The translations under genes and the position numbers were made by a program. Positions 1 through 12,779 of a stretch of 64,000 bases of DNA are shown here, one piece after another. This DNA is from Crotophaga sulcirostris (taxonomy: Eukaryota; Chordata; Aves; Cuculiformes; Crotophagidae), in assembly GCA_013397455.1 (NCBI GenBank), contig VYZB01000024.1, positions 4,108,980 through 4,172,979 on the forward strand. Direction: 5' to 3'. The notes beneath the pieces were generated by a model, which searched no databases, was not told the origin of the DNA, and was given only the letters and a program-made list of their open reading frames with translations. Each line of letters starts with the position of its first letter. Position 1 is the first letter of the stretch.

Positions 1-3000
1 TGAGGGATAACAGCTTTGACAAGTAAGCACATTTCCATCTGTCTCAAGTTGTAACAACATGCTGTTTGCCAAAGTTACACTCCTGGATCCTAACTAGGGG
101 CAATTTGGGGAGCAGCCTACATTGTTCTCCCTTACCTCTCTTTCGAATTTCTTGGTAGGATTTTAGGTTGCAGGTTGTTAATTTCTGTTAAAAGGTCAAT
201 TGTAAGACTCCTCTGCAGCTTACGGTTGCTTTAGTACATCTTCCTCTGCTGCAACCTTCAGTGCTTGTGCAGAAGGAACATCCTTTAGCCTCAAGGTCCT
301 AATCCAAACAGGGACAGAAAGGTGGAGATGACATCCAGACTGCAAGGCTGAGGTTCACAAGTCCTGTTTTTTGGTCTGTCAAAGGCATGGTTGGAAGGAA
401 CGGCAGCTGCCTTCTGGCCTGATGTGCACCTGGTCTTGCCCCAGCATCAAGGTGGAAAGCAGATGGGGTGTGCATGCAGGAAGCTTCAAAATAGTCTCCG
501 ATACTGCCATTGGCATGCACCTAAAGGTTTTTTCTTTGTAAACCTCAAAGGCTGTAAAAATCTAATCCAGCTCCAAAGTCTGGGGCATAAAGATATATTC
601 TATTGCACTTCGATCAGATATTGAGTAACCAGTAATTTTCATTATTAGACCTACTCAGTTTTAATACCAAAAGCAATGTTTGAGCGTTTGACAACAGAGT
701 TTGTTCCCACTCCTTGAGTGCTCGTACACATGTGCCTGCTTTCCAGTCAATATCCAAGTTGCTTCAAATTTATTTCAAGTACTGCAATTCAGAGCACCAA
801 TTATTTGTATCAACACATTTAATGAAACTTGTTTGATCAATGCAACTAGTTAGAATACTTGTTTTGCATCTGTCTACTCATGTATGGACCTAGATAATGC
901 ACTTTTCTAGAGGCTAAATTAATTTATAATGAAAAATTGCTATCTAGTGTGAAAAATTTGGAGTGAATTGGAGGTGAGAGTAAACGTCTTTAGTTCCAGA
1001 GCCCCTATTCTAGTAAATCCAAGAACTTTTTTCTTTCATTCTGAATGGTAGCTCACATTTTGTATGATTTTTGTATTCTTGTTTAAAAGTCTAACAAAAA
1101 CCAAAATTCAATTATAGGAATTTTATTTTTTATTTAAATATCTTTAAACATTGCTGGCTTTAAGACAGTTGGTTCTAATGGTAGTGCTTGTTCTGATCCA
1201 AGCAGTGCTTACGCAGATGGCAGGCATGGGTGGCCCCACGTAAACCTTGCAATGACAGCACTACCACACATTTGATTTACAAGTGTAAATCATGACACTT
1301 AAGCTGAGGAGAACAATGAGCATCTCATCCTGTCCACAGAAAGGATGAATGACAAAGATGCTTATTTAAAATATTATTTTTTCAATTTTTTAGATATAGG
1401 ATACTTTTTTTGTGGGGAATTTTACTCAAGGTTTGATGGATCATCAACAAAGTAAAGCATCCATCAAAATTAATTCAAAACTGCAGTCAGCTTGCAATTT
1501 CAAATGGCAGAACGGTTGCTTAGAAAAAAAGGTACTAATCACCTTATAATGAAAAATAGCTGTGATCACTTTAGAAATTAATACAGAGTTTTTAGGCTAT
1601 TTTCTGTGCATGTTGCTGTGGATTGCAGTTACACAACTGAATACTGAAAGGCTTTTACCACCCTTGAAAGACATCTCTCCATTCAGCTTATTCATTAAGA
1701 AAATCCTTTGTATTTTGGTGGCTGTAAATTCATTTGGCTCTCTAGAACTAAAAGAGAGTGATAACATTAATTGGTTAATTTGGTTAAACTGTATCAGTGG
1801 TAGCACTTCATGTAGTTGCCTGGAAGCTGGTAGGAGTTGGAGGGAGATGAAATTTAGACATCTGGAAAAGGCACGAGCTTAAATCGTATCAAGAAGCAAA
1901 CGATTGTCAGAAATGTCTCATTAAAAATTACCACAGCTTTGATATGCAAAGTATTAAGTTATACATCTTAAAAGGAAAAACTGAAAATGTCATTCCTTCA
2001 GTGTTTTATTGTTTCTATGATGCAAGTTTATGCTTTTTTAACTGACTGTCCAGCCAGAGCAATTAGAATGTGATCATTCTTGCTTAAAAATAAATTAATA
2101 ACTTAACATATTGAAGGTAGAATTTATGTAGCAGCTTAATTCCTCAGCTATTTGGACTTAATTTAATCTTTTTGAATTATTAGTGGAATTTCTTAATTTT
2201 AGGTATATATTTATGAGAGGCTGGTTATTCACCCATCAGCCAGTGGCTGAGTTTTCGTTGACTTCCAGGTAAAAATATTGAACAATTGATGAAGGAGCCC
2301 TATCATTCCTTGTCCTGTCTGTTGTAATCCATTTTGATTTTTACTCTCTAAGGCCAAAATAATAACAGAGGGAGGGCTGAGTCTCTCAGCAGACTGATTT
2401 ACCCCAAGCATGAACAAAGAGGGTCCATGTACCTTTGAGGAAGGATGATTCACTCTAAAAGCCATCTCCCATTCTAGGGCTGTACTACTTAAATGTTGCT
2501 TTTTTAGACCTCTTAGAAAGGATTTGAAGGTGAATCCTTTCAGCTGAGGGATATAGATGCAGAAACACAGGTTTTGCAGGTCTTGTTTGATACCAGAACT
2601 GCTTGCCTGATCTCCTACTGATTTGTGTCCCTGTGCTGAAGCAGGCTTGGTGTGCCTGCCAGCATTTGGTATCCAAGAGCTTTACAATGAAGAATGGTGG
2701 TACTGGGAAGTCTTCCCCTTCGAACCACATCAAGAAATTCACTATTAAGACGGACACAAATCGAAGGGCTGATTTTAGAAGTGACAATAATTGCATTTGG
2801 AAACGATCTGCTCTTGTTCGTGGAGGTTACCTACCTGCTGCAAAACCACTGTATTTGGCAGGAACATTTTGAGCAGTTTCAGTAGCCACAACTTTGCCCT
2901 GGGAACAGGCTCGATAGTGCTGAGTCCTTCCAGCTCTTCCAGTGGTTTGTATCTAGTGATTGAGGTAGGTGAAGATCATGGAATTTAATTTTGTTTGGAT

Positions 3001-6000
3001 GCAACCATTATGTAAGTATAATACAAAGTATTCTTTGTTCATTGAAACTGAAAGCTATAAGCCAACATATAAATTGAACATATAAATGACCAAGAACTGA
3101 ATGGGTTTGCCACTTTTAGCAGTATGTGTTACAAGTAAGCATCAGATGTTTCAATAAGGCCATTTATGTGATATATGATCCTACATAAAGGATATGTGTG
3201 GCTGTGGAGTTCAGTGTTTAATCTGCTCTCTAACAAATTTCAAAGCTAGTACTTGAGACTATAAACCAATAATCCCTTATTTAATAAAATGACCTTTAGT
3301 TACTAAATATCTGTCAACTTGCTATAAACATTGAGGAACATCAAGACAAGTGTAAATTACTACTTTAAAGCCCTTAGTAGTACTTCAACAAACTACTTAT
3401 TATTTGCAACACCGTTTCTAACACAGGTGAGCCTTCTGTTTTCTGCCAGTTACGCTCCTAGAGGGATGAAGTGAAATCTAAATCATCTGTTAAGTGAGCT
3501 AACATATTTACCTTTTTTTTCCCAAAAGGTTAAAAGGTTCCTGTTTCGACTGAAAGAAAAACCCCTAATACAGAATCTAAAATAGCAGTATATGTTTATC
3601 CTGAGAGATTAACTCCTAAACCAGTAAAATATGCAGAGGAAAGTAAGCTGGAGGTACTCTGTTGGGGTTGTACTTAGCTTTACTGTGGTGGAATAATGCA
3701 CAGAATCTGTAGCATAGAAACTCCACCAGAGCAATGGAAACTGGCCATGCTCTTCCCTTGTACAAGAGACCCACAGCAAAAATAGAATGGTGTGGTCAGG
3801 AACCAGCAAGTAACCCAAGCAGATTCTGGAATGTGGTAGATCCTACAGGCTCTGCCAGCCAGACTGGGGTTTAGCCTGCGTGTGGCCCAGCCTGAGGCAC
3901 ACTCTGCCAGCGTCCACTCCTAGGCATGTGGGCTGGCTGGGGTTGAAGAAGGCTGCTAAAAGACCCTGAATTTTCCCATTCTGGGTGCTGTAGAGAGGCA
4001 GTAGGGATGCAGGCCCACTCAGCTAATCACAGTTTGCACTTTCTGCTTGCAGAGGGATTCCCTTCTAGTACCTCCCCTCTACTGCGTGAGTACAGGTTAG
4101 CTATACTGTGCTGTCATCAGTGAAGTCCTGTTTGATTGTGATCCAAGTTAAAAGGACTCTTCAAAGCTGAAGAAAACATCCTATTAGATCCCATTTAGAA
4201 CTGATTTGAGAATTTCTTTTTCATTTTATAATATTATTTTATACATGCTGCTGGACGGTGGGAAAATGGACCTGACATAAATATCTTAAAAAGACAGTTT
4301 CCTAGCCTCTTGGGGCAAACTCTTGCAATCTTTTACCTCTGGAAAACTTAAGCTTAAGATGGTGTTGTATAGTGCTCCCAGAATGTACCCTCAGGTACTG
4401 GAAAAAGGAAAACTAATTTGGGGCTTTCCTTTACAAATTGCAAAACTCCACTCTTCTGCTTTGATTTTTTTTTCTTTTGAGTAAAAATGTGCCACTCCTG
4501 TCCAGTTCAACTACTCCAAATTAACATTATCAATTGGAAGATGAGCTTGGAAAAGAAGTTAAGTGCATTTTTTTGTGCATTGAAGCACTATAAAGTTTGT
4601 CTGAATGACTATTTCAGCCTGCTTTTGTTGCCCATCTTATCGTGCTGTTAGTTACTGATTTCATACAGTGAGGCTTTGCTCAGATTGTGAGAGAGAGGGA
4701 ATCGATAACCTTTTACCCAAATGACTTGGATGCCTTAATGACATGTGACTAACGTGTTACTGGAGCAGGAGCACAGCACACATGACTGCACATCTGCAGC
4801 CCCTGCCCAGGAGGCTGGCAGGCAGGGAAGGAAGAGGATTCAGGAAGAACTTGCTTTACAAACAAGTAGAAGGTCATCCAAGCACCCCTTGGTACTCGAA
4901 GGTATTTTCCTCCAGAGACCTCTGCCAAGCACTAATCAGTCACACAGAGTGCCAAAGCCATGGCAGAGGTCTTGGTGTCAGAGGCTGACCAGGACTGTGG
5001 GGTCCAACCTTCCTCATGCTTAAAATTCCCCAGTCAGTCCTGGGAAATTCAATTTGCCCCTCAGAGGTGTATTGAATTTTTCTCCTGAGCATTCAGCAAT
5101 TTTGGCATTTCATGGGTACACACAAAGTATCAAACCTGCATGGCTGCAGGTAACAGAGGTTGGTGATGGCTCTCAGCTTCCCTGAGCTCAGGTGTGGAGC
5201 ATCGCCTGTGTGCACCCTCCATAGCAGCAGTAGCTTCACAACTGTAATATGGGACAAGGCAATTTGCTTTGATTTTGGTGCAAATATAGCAACACAGTCC
5301 TATATTCCCAAAGGAGTTAGTACAGTATTGCCTTCCTGATCCCACAGTGGTTGCATGGTTGGTCTGGGGAAGAATGGCACTGTATAATGTTATGTTTTCT
5401 CTATCATTTTCTTTGCCCTAGGTGATTTGTATCACAGGAGTGTGCTTTACTGCATGCAAGTCCTACAGAGGTGAAACTGCTGCTTCACACCTGCCCTTTC
5501 CAAGCCCTGGTCTCGCACCCTGGAGCTCAGGAAAGCTTCTTGGATCTCATGTGGCCCAGGCTACTCACCCCAGTAGCCTACTTTTAGAACTCCACAATGA
5601 GCAAGAAAGTTAGAAAATATTTTAACCCCTTGCCAGTCACCCAAGCCTCAGGTGAGACTACAGGTTTGGAATTGTAAAACTGAGGAAAGAAACTACTTTT
5701 TATTGTTGCTATAGAGACTGGAGTTTATGTAGTCATGACTTCTGTTTCCCATCTTGATCTTATGCTGAAAAAAAAAAAAGAACACCTCATGAAGTCTGTA
5801 CCCTGCTGTGTTGCAGATCAAAGCATGAAGTATGTCTGATCTCATTGCTACAATACATAAGTTATTGCAGTATTTGCTTAGGCATGATTTTGAAAGCAGC
5901 TCTGAAACTTCAAAAAATGACACATTTTAAGCACAATAGATTGCCCTTTAAAAAAAATACCATATCCACACCAAAAAAGGGAGACTTTGCCTGACTAAAG

Positions 6001-6589
6001 CTATTCTGATGTCACAGGGTTTAAGCCTTGGAGTGGAGGCACAAGGCATCCACCAACACACTGGTCAAACAAGTTTTGGAGCATCACAGAGAAACACCCC
6101 TTTTGCCTTATGAGCATTGAAGTCCTGTGCTGAAGGAGCAAAGAAGGTGGCTACACGACCCCATTTCTGTCTGTTCAGACCCATCAGCAGACTCTTCTGG
6201 TTCTCATGATTCAGGACATACCTGAATGCCTGTGCTTTCCCACAGTAATCTGTGTGTTAGTCTAGAAACAACAGCCCATCAAGTGGAGATGCTCCAGGAC
6301 AAGTAAATCAGATGGAAGCTTCCTCGTTTTTTCTTCTTCTTCTCTATTCACGTCGGCTCTGCAAAGCCGCATCTAACTCCCAAAGCAAGAGTTTGTTACA
6401 AAGCAAGCTGTTTGTAAACATCTACTATAGCTTCCATGCATTAAGAGCAGCCAGGCTGAGGGTGTATGGACTTGCTTGCTGTCTTTCAGAATCAAAAAGC
6501 CAAACAGAAGTGAGATGCCAGGGGACATGTGAAGTGACAGGGCCTGATCAAAAGACTTAAAACAAAATAGGTGACCCATGGATGATTGG
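1..6589. other. Non-coding stretch, no gene recognised
   Basis: No reading frame here shows a recognisable domain, a plausible start context or a run of exon-like segments; the open frames are all short (about 100 codons or less) and overlap each other on both strands, as expected by chance. The sequence is AT-rich with scattered A and T runs, for example the A-run near 5768-5779. I saw no CR1 terminus, tRNA cloverleaf or CpG-rich promoter. A moderately GC-rich segment lies near 4745-5025, but no product can be assigned to it. Confidence 0.6.
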
Positions 6590-6760
6590 TATCGCATTGC
6601 TATGTGTACTGTTTAATCTGTAGCTTCTCACATTGCTAATATCAGTAGAATTGTGCTGTGCTCTTCTTAATACATAGAGTATGAGAAAATGCAGCAAAGT
6701 CGCGTTATCAGTAGAATCGGACTGTGCAGCCTTAATTGTAGCTTCTCCAGCATGAGCACT
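6590..6760 (+). repeat. Degenerate tandem repeats (about three copies, 50-66 bp spacing)
   Basis: The motif ATCAGTAGAAT followed by a TGCTGTGC-like segment occurs at 6641 and again at 6707 (66 bases apart), and a looser copy begins near 6590. A second motif, TAAT(C)TGTAGCTTCTC, occurs at about 6613 and 6732. The pattern is best read as three decayed copies of one unit. It lies directly upstream of a TATA box, which fits repeats in a retroviral U3 region, but an ordinary decayed minisatellite is also possible. Confidence 0.5.
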
Positions 6761-6952
6761 GTGTGAAAGGAGAAGAGCTGTGCTGGAATGCTGCACCTCA
6801 GACAGCTCCCTTAGTTCAAAGATAAGAGATATCTGGCCATTTCCTTTCCCTCCCTCCTGGGGCCTTGACCGTGCTCCAGGAGAGGGGGGCAACGAGTGGC
6901 TGAGACCAGAGATTCTGCATTTTTAGAATGATGTAAGTTGTTTATTTCACAA

Positions 6953-6960
6953 TATAAAAG
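6953..6960 (+). promoter_or_regulatory. Candidate TATA box of the LTR-like element
   Basis: TATAAAAG sits in an otherwise mixed-composition context, downstream of the tandem repeats and upstream of the R/U5-like stretch. Initiation would be expected roughly at 6983-6990. Support is purely positional; TATA-like strings are common by chance in AT-rich DNA. Confidence 0.3.
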
Positions 6961-9900
6961 CTGGAACCTCTTCCAGCGATCTTTGGAGACCCCATCTATG
7001 AGTGGGTGCACTGCATAGGACCCCCCTAATTGTCCAGGACAGGCTCTCTAAATCTTTGCTGCAACAGGGGCCCCCAGTGACTGCAGATCTGGATGATAAC
7101 AGGGCAATTAGCAATGTATCTTAATTACTATACTTATGTTCTTGTAGTAACGATTAGATGCATTGCCTTTAAATCTGTTCTTGTTAACTTGTTAATCACT
7201 ACTGTTCATTTGTTACCTTTGTTGTTTTAATAAGTCAAGCAAAACTTGATTTCACATAGAATTTGAGAGTTTGGGCTTTTATGCTGATTGCACTCTGTGG
7301 TTTTTTACTTTGTGGCAAAAAAACATGATACAGGAATTTACTGGTTTGATCCCTAATCCTGGACTGTTTATAGGGATTTTACTAGGTATCACAATAAAAG
7401 ATCACTAAAAAGCTATACAGTGAGTCATAGCAAGGAAGGAATATTGACCTGGAATGCCAAGGGAGTACCTGAAGTTAGAGGCAATCATGTAAAAGCTATT
7501 TAGATGTTATTGACATCCTACGATGTGGATAGTTATTTTGAAACCAATATTCAGCAAGTTCATAGGCCAAACTACAATTCCCTCCTCTCAAAAACTGGAT
7601 GGGCATTAAAAGTCTGTATAAAAATCAATCTCAAAGGAGAGTAAAGCAGCTCCTGAGAAAATATCCAGAGAACTGGAACGGGGATCTGGGAGATGTGCAG
7701 GAGGTCTTTTAAACCCCAGAGAGTCTTCAAGTGCCAAAATTAAGTTAAGAAATTGATACGACCTTGAAGTCAATTGTTCTTGCCTCTTGCTGTGAAGTAC
7801 AGTGCTTTTCCCCTGTGGTGTGATCCAGGCAGAGCAGGTCACATGTGAGCTGGAGCTGCTGCCTCTTTTGCTCTTACCTGCAACAAGTCTCTGTAGCTCA
7901 CAGGTGACCAGAGTGTCAAAGGGGCTTCTGAGAGCAAATCCCAGACTTCCTAGGATGAAACCTCCTTTGCTAACTTTCCGTGAATTGTGATAGTTAAGCT
8001 GTGGCATGAATTTCCAGAAAAGTAACTTCATCTTGACCCAGCTTGTTTTCTTGGTTAGTTCTATCAAGTTGGGGTGGTGGTTTTGTTTAATTCTACAAAG
8101 CTGAAATTACTGTCTGGTATGGGGATCCCAGATGATCAGCTTCACTATTCTTTGTATTTCACTCTGCATAATTCCCCTCTTTTTTACCATGAGAACTACT
8201 TGATGAGTTAAAAATTGTAGCTATTTCTTTTCAAGTTCAGAAATAGTTTAAAGAATTCTTAAGACCACTATGAAATAGTTCCTATAAGTAACTAAGATGT
8301 TAGCAATTTGAAAATGCCTGGGCTTTACTCCAGAAGAAAAAAGAAGATGATGTAGAAAATGAATAATGTTCTTGCCTATTCCTGAACATAATATATGTAG
8401 CGAGATGTCGGTGCAGCTCTGTGCACACGTCACATGAGCCTTATGTGTGATTTATAACCACTTCTGGGTCTCATCATTACCACATAACCCCTTCTATTAA
8501 AACAAACTGATCACTATGTAATTAGCTACGGTGGAGTCGTTTGTAAGAACAAAACTTTGTTCCCTAATGAAAGGGAGCTGGGGGGAGCTATAAACATGAA
8601 ATATCAATGCTACCTGTGGGATTCACTTGCTTTTTGCCAGTAGCTGTGATGCTTAACAGTGTATTGCTATAGCATGGATGTTTCAGGAACATGAGGTGTG
8701 ATCTGTAGCTGTGACTAAAAGCTAACCCACATGCTCTGGTTTTCATTTGGCTTCTTTCTAAATAAATAAAGATATCACTGGATGTCATACCCTTGCAGCA
8801 TCCTCCAGGGCCTGGAAGAATGCTTGTGCTGATGGGAGCTGGGGAGTGTCCCCACATGGGAAAGGGGCACCCATCCCTAGGGCCATTCTTCATATTCCCT
8901 GCTCCTGGCACCTCCCTGGGCAGTGTGAGCAGCATGAAGGGGCTTGGGGCAACCACGTCCTCTGCATGGTGGGGAAGGGCACTTCTGGGGGAAATCCTAA
9001 TGTTACCCTGCAGGGACTTGCCCATTGCCCGCAGGGAGCTGAAGCTTGTACTGCAAAGAGTTCACTACTTCTTTGTGAAACACATCAGCGAAGCATCTTC
9101 TGACTGCAGTGCTGTGCCCACAGTCTGCTTTTACCTTTCCCTTTGGGCCGGGGCAGGGGGAAATGGAAGAAACTGAAAATTGTATCAAGTCAAATCCAGT
9201 GCTGACTGCGTTTGTTCTCACTGTGGTTTTTCCAGTCCCAAGGTGACATTTGTTTACCAGGACTATGGGCTTTTCAGCTGGAAAAACTGAAAGCCTGGCT
9301 TGCAAAAAAGACAGTTCTTAGCTCTACCCCTTTGCAGGTAAGCAAACTTATGTGAGGTTTGCAAACCTGCTTAAGGTTATTAAAATTGATGCAATTTTAT
9401 AGCAATGTCTGAAGCTTCGGGAACCTCAGGACCGACTGCACTGGGCGCTGCACGAAAGATCCGTCTGTCCAGACAAGTAGGTGCCTCCAGTGTCGCTCAC
9501 AGGGACCTGTGGGGCTTTCCTGACTTGTTTTTAACATACTGCAGAGGGGATTAGAAAGGAAACTTTGTACCATCTGTCTGTACTGGACTGCAAGCAAGAC
9601 TTTCTGGAAATTACTCAAACTCTTTGGTGTGGACAGGCTGCTCAGATGTTGGTTTCCTGTGAACTGTTTGTCCATCAACTCAGGACCCAATGTGCTATTG
9701 CTGCTTCTCCTCAGGCATTTACAGATCACAGATCAAAGCTTTTCCAGGTTGTTTTTTTCAGCCTCAGGGCACTGTGTAAGGCCTGTGACATAATCATTTT
9801 AAAGAGAATAGCCTTAAAATGCTACATCTTTAAATAAAAACCCAAAGTTTTAATGAACATTGGCAATAGGCCCCAAAACAGGCTGGTTGTTTTATTGTTT

Positions 9901-10422
9901 TAGAAACATTTCTCACTCTCTGTGCCAATGGAAAGATCTGTAACTTATCTCAGAGCAAGTACTAACATCTGCTGCCTAAAAAGCACATCTGCTCGGCCGG
10001 GGCCGGGGGGGGGCAGGCACTGAGATCAGCCCTGGAGAACATGGTAAGGGGTGGGGATAAACAGATGTCAGGGGCAGCAGAGGGTGTGCAGCTGCTCTCT
10101 GGGCATCCTGCAGCATGCTGTGCTCCCCTGACCCGTGCCATCCCTGGCTGGCCTCCTTCAGCATGGAGGAGAAGGCTTCCCTCGCCCAAGGAATGGGGCT
10201 TGTCACTAGACTTATCGCCTCTGCCGTAAATGTGAAGTTTTTTTCTACTCTTTCCATGACGTTCTGCCCAGACTGCATGCCATGAAAATTCAGAGCTGTC
10301 ACAGAGCCTTGGGTGTGCTGGTGAATACCTTGTCTGAGCAAGGTTTTAAGTGTATTTTCTTCCCCTAGCCAATAGATGGGACAGAGAGCTCCTCCTTCGA
10401 GGCTCTTGGACCACAGGTCTTG

Positions 10423-10450
10423 CAATGCCTCTGGTGTGCACCAGGCATTG
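10423..10450. repeat. Short imperfect hairpin
   Basis: CAATGC (10423-10428) pairs with GCATTG (10445-10450), and CTGGTG (10431-10436) pairs with CACCAG (10439-10444), with a two-base bulge and a two-base centre. It is too short and its loop too tight for a microRNA precursor. It is recorded as a structural feature only. Confidence 0.5.
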
Positions 10451-11950
10451 ATGGTGTTCTGGAGAGGCTGTATGAAACAATTTATAGCACTTGGAATCTT
10501 TCTATGAAATATTTATAGAGGTACTATATTTCAGTGAATTGTATTGCTGGCTCATGCAATTCAGATGATAAAAATGCTCTTTGTAATCTACAGAAAAGGA
10601 ACCCATCAGTGCTGTAGAAAGAAGATTTGCAACTGGCAATGTCATGGACTAACTGGAATCTAGGATATGGGCAAAGTACTGCTCCTCTGATAAATCCCAG
10701 ATACAGGGTAGAAGGTGGCAAAGTTCACCTGCGCCCATGGAGCCAGGCTGGTACTCCTTAAGCCAGTGATGGAGATGGGCCAGTGCCTCAGCCCAAGAAC
10801 AAACCTGGACTTCCAGTCAAAGCAGTGACAGATCTCAGCTGAGGAACAGCTGGCATAGAAAAAACCCAAAAGCCGCAGACAAATAAATTCACAGTCTTGG
10901 CCTACTCTGCTGGAAGAAATTGCAAGGATCTGTAATGTCCATCTAGAGGCAGGAACAGTATTTCATTTGGTTAAAGGAAACCTTCCCGTTCCCTGGGCAC
11001 ACACTTAAGTGTTGGTGAAAAAATAAAAAAAAAGAATGAGTTTTCATCAAAAGCAGAAGTGAGCTGTGAAATTGTGTTCAATTTATTTGTGATTTTCTTT
11101 TTCTACTGCAGGACAGGACTCCAAGGGATGCAAGATAGAAAGGCTTGAAATGAAAGTCTTCTTGTTCCATGGAGATTTTGAGTTCTTCCTCTATGCCTTA
11201 TTTTCCGTCCTTGAATGTACGTTGTTATGCCAAAGCCCCTGGCACTGCCCTGGCAGTCCCAATCCCGCAAAAAAAGGAGACAGCAGTGGGTCAGTCTCAC
11301 TCTTGCTGCTCAGCCTGGCCATACCCTGCTCCCAGGGCACAGCTATGGGGCAGAGCTGACTTTGGGGCAGCCCTCAGCTGTGGCCCCAGCCCCCCCATGT
11401 TGGTCTGTGAGGTGGGAGGTGAGCTACCTTCCTTTGGAGAGACGTCCCAGGGGAGCTTGTGAGGATGCTGCAGCTGGTTATCCTCCTGTCAAAACTGCCC
11501 CTGGTAGCCAAGGGTGTTTGTGCCCCTCATGCTCGGTCGGAAGCAGACCACGCTCTTCCCACAGGTAGATTTGCTGGGTTTGGAGATTTTTCAAAATATT
11601 TTTATGCAAACTGAGGGTAAATCAGGTACATGTAAAAATTCCCAAATAGCCAAGTTTAACCGGTCTCTGAACCCGTTTAGAAACCAACCATCATCTGGAG
11701 GGGATGAATGAGCCCAGCACTGTCAGTGGGGATCTCTCAGTGGGGGTTTTCGGCAAGGGACTGGCAGGCGAGGTTGGGTTTGAGGAGTTTGATAGGTAGC
11801 TCTGTGTACTGGTAATGCAGCATGTGGTGTGGGATAGAGGTGGTTGTCCATTGGGACTCCTCTGCTGCTGCAGGCCATGCACTGTGACCTATGGCTGTTG
11901 CTGAGGTGGCTACAGCTCCTGAGTCCTCCTGAGACCCTTTTCTTCTGCAG

Positions 11951-12256
11951 AGCATCGCTTTGATGTCCGCAGGGCTCTCGCCAGCCTGGGGGAGGTGGCA
12001 GCTGCAGCAAGAGCAGGTGGTGGAGTGTCCACCCAGGAGCTCTGATGCAGTGCCCTGCCAGCTCCCGTGCCTGCTTGTGCAACCCAGGGAGATGTTGCTG
12101 GTGATACAGAGGGGGCCAAACGCTTCCCTGAGCCTCCTGCGTGGTGTCCTGTCTGCTGACACCTCACAGCAGCTGCCATCAGCTGGCTTAGCCTTAGCAG
12201 CAGCTTTTGCTTCCAACCAGAATCCCATTGCAAACTCCCTCTCTGAATCAAACTAG
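11951..12256 (+). other. Exon-like GC-rich open segment, unrecognised
   Basis: A pyrimidine-rich tract ending in CTGCAG (11936-11950) would make a good splice acceptor. The frame that follows stays open from before 11951 to a TAG at 12254-12256, about 100 codons. No conserved domain or family is recognised. The minus strand over the same bases is also open in two or three frames, which suggests the openness reflects base composition and not selection. It could be a terminal exon of an unrecognised or non-coding transcript, but nothing pairs with it upstream. Confidence 0.15.
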
Positions 12257-12779
12257 TATTAAAGAGGAAACAACTGCCTTAATAATTACCCCAAATTAAC
12301 AATGATTATAAACTTGTACCTTTAGAGTGATAAAACAACTCGCTCAAGGAAAGCAGCAATGGGTACGGGAAGGTTTAGAGCACCTCCTAAACACAATTAA
12401 TGGGGAGAACGTGGTTGCTAAATGTGAGACAGGGCTGAAAAAGCAAAATCTGCTTTGTCACAGGACATCCTTTCCTTACATGCACTGAGGGCAGCATGCT
12501 GCTAGGTCCATCAAAGAGCAGGGGGGATGCTGGGCAGCTGGGTTATCAAGGAATAAGACTGTCTTCTCTTTGCAGGAAAGCCAGCTCCTCTGTTGCAGTT
12601 GTCCTGCTTCAGGATGTGAGTTCAGCAAAACCAAACGCAGTTCATGGCTTAACTGGTCCAAGTTCAGTTCAAGGGTTTTCTACACCTTATACTTGAGTGG
12701 TTCTGAGATACTGATAAACATCACTGTTTCCTCCTCTCCACACCGATCTGAATTTTCTCAGCTGTTAGCAGCACGAAAT

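Larger units (their letters stand above)
6590..7260 (+). mobile_element. Probable old endogenous retroviral LTR (ERV-like), boundaries approximate
   Basis: This segment has LTR-like organisation on the plus strand. It holds degenerate tandem repeats at 6590-6760 in the place of a U3 enhancer, then a purine/pyrimidine-rich stretch, then a TATA box (TATAAAAG, 6953-6960). About 20-30 bases later comes a GC-richer R/U5-like stretch (near 6984-7100) and then an AT-rich tail with AATAAG near 7229. The R/U5-like wording (near 6981-7095) resembles avian ERVL-type LTRs as I remember them, which is an inference and not a search result. No gag, pol or env reading frame follows, so this would be a solo LTR or a remnant. 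Leader-like sequence may continue to about 7420. Clear TG...CA ends and a target-site duplication were not found, so the edges are estimates. A unique, non-retroviral promoter is the alternative. Confidence 0.4.
7261..12779. other. Non-coding stretch with two exon-like or CpG-richer patches
   Basis: The first about 160 bases may still belong to the LTR-like element. A minus-strand frame of 153 codons (7606-8067) and minus-strand frames of 145 and 163 codons (8588-9025, 11737-12228) show no domain, signal peptide or repeat structure I recognise; competing frames on the other strand are also open, which argues for chance. A small CpG-richer patch lies at 9417-9497. A GC-rich stretch at 11951-12256 follows a good splice-acceptor-like tract. 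A hairpin lies at 10423-10450. No gene is called. Confidence 0.5.

Noticed and set aside
7606..8067. 153-codon minus-strand open frame downstream of the LTR-like element, considered as a retroviral gene
   Set aside because: Wrong strand relative to the LTR, and no gag, protease, polymerase or envelope motif is visible.
11737..12228. 163-codon minus-strand open frame
   Set aside because: Three frames on this strand and one on the other are open over the same GC-rich bases, indicating a composition effect; no recognisable protein.
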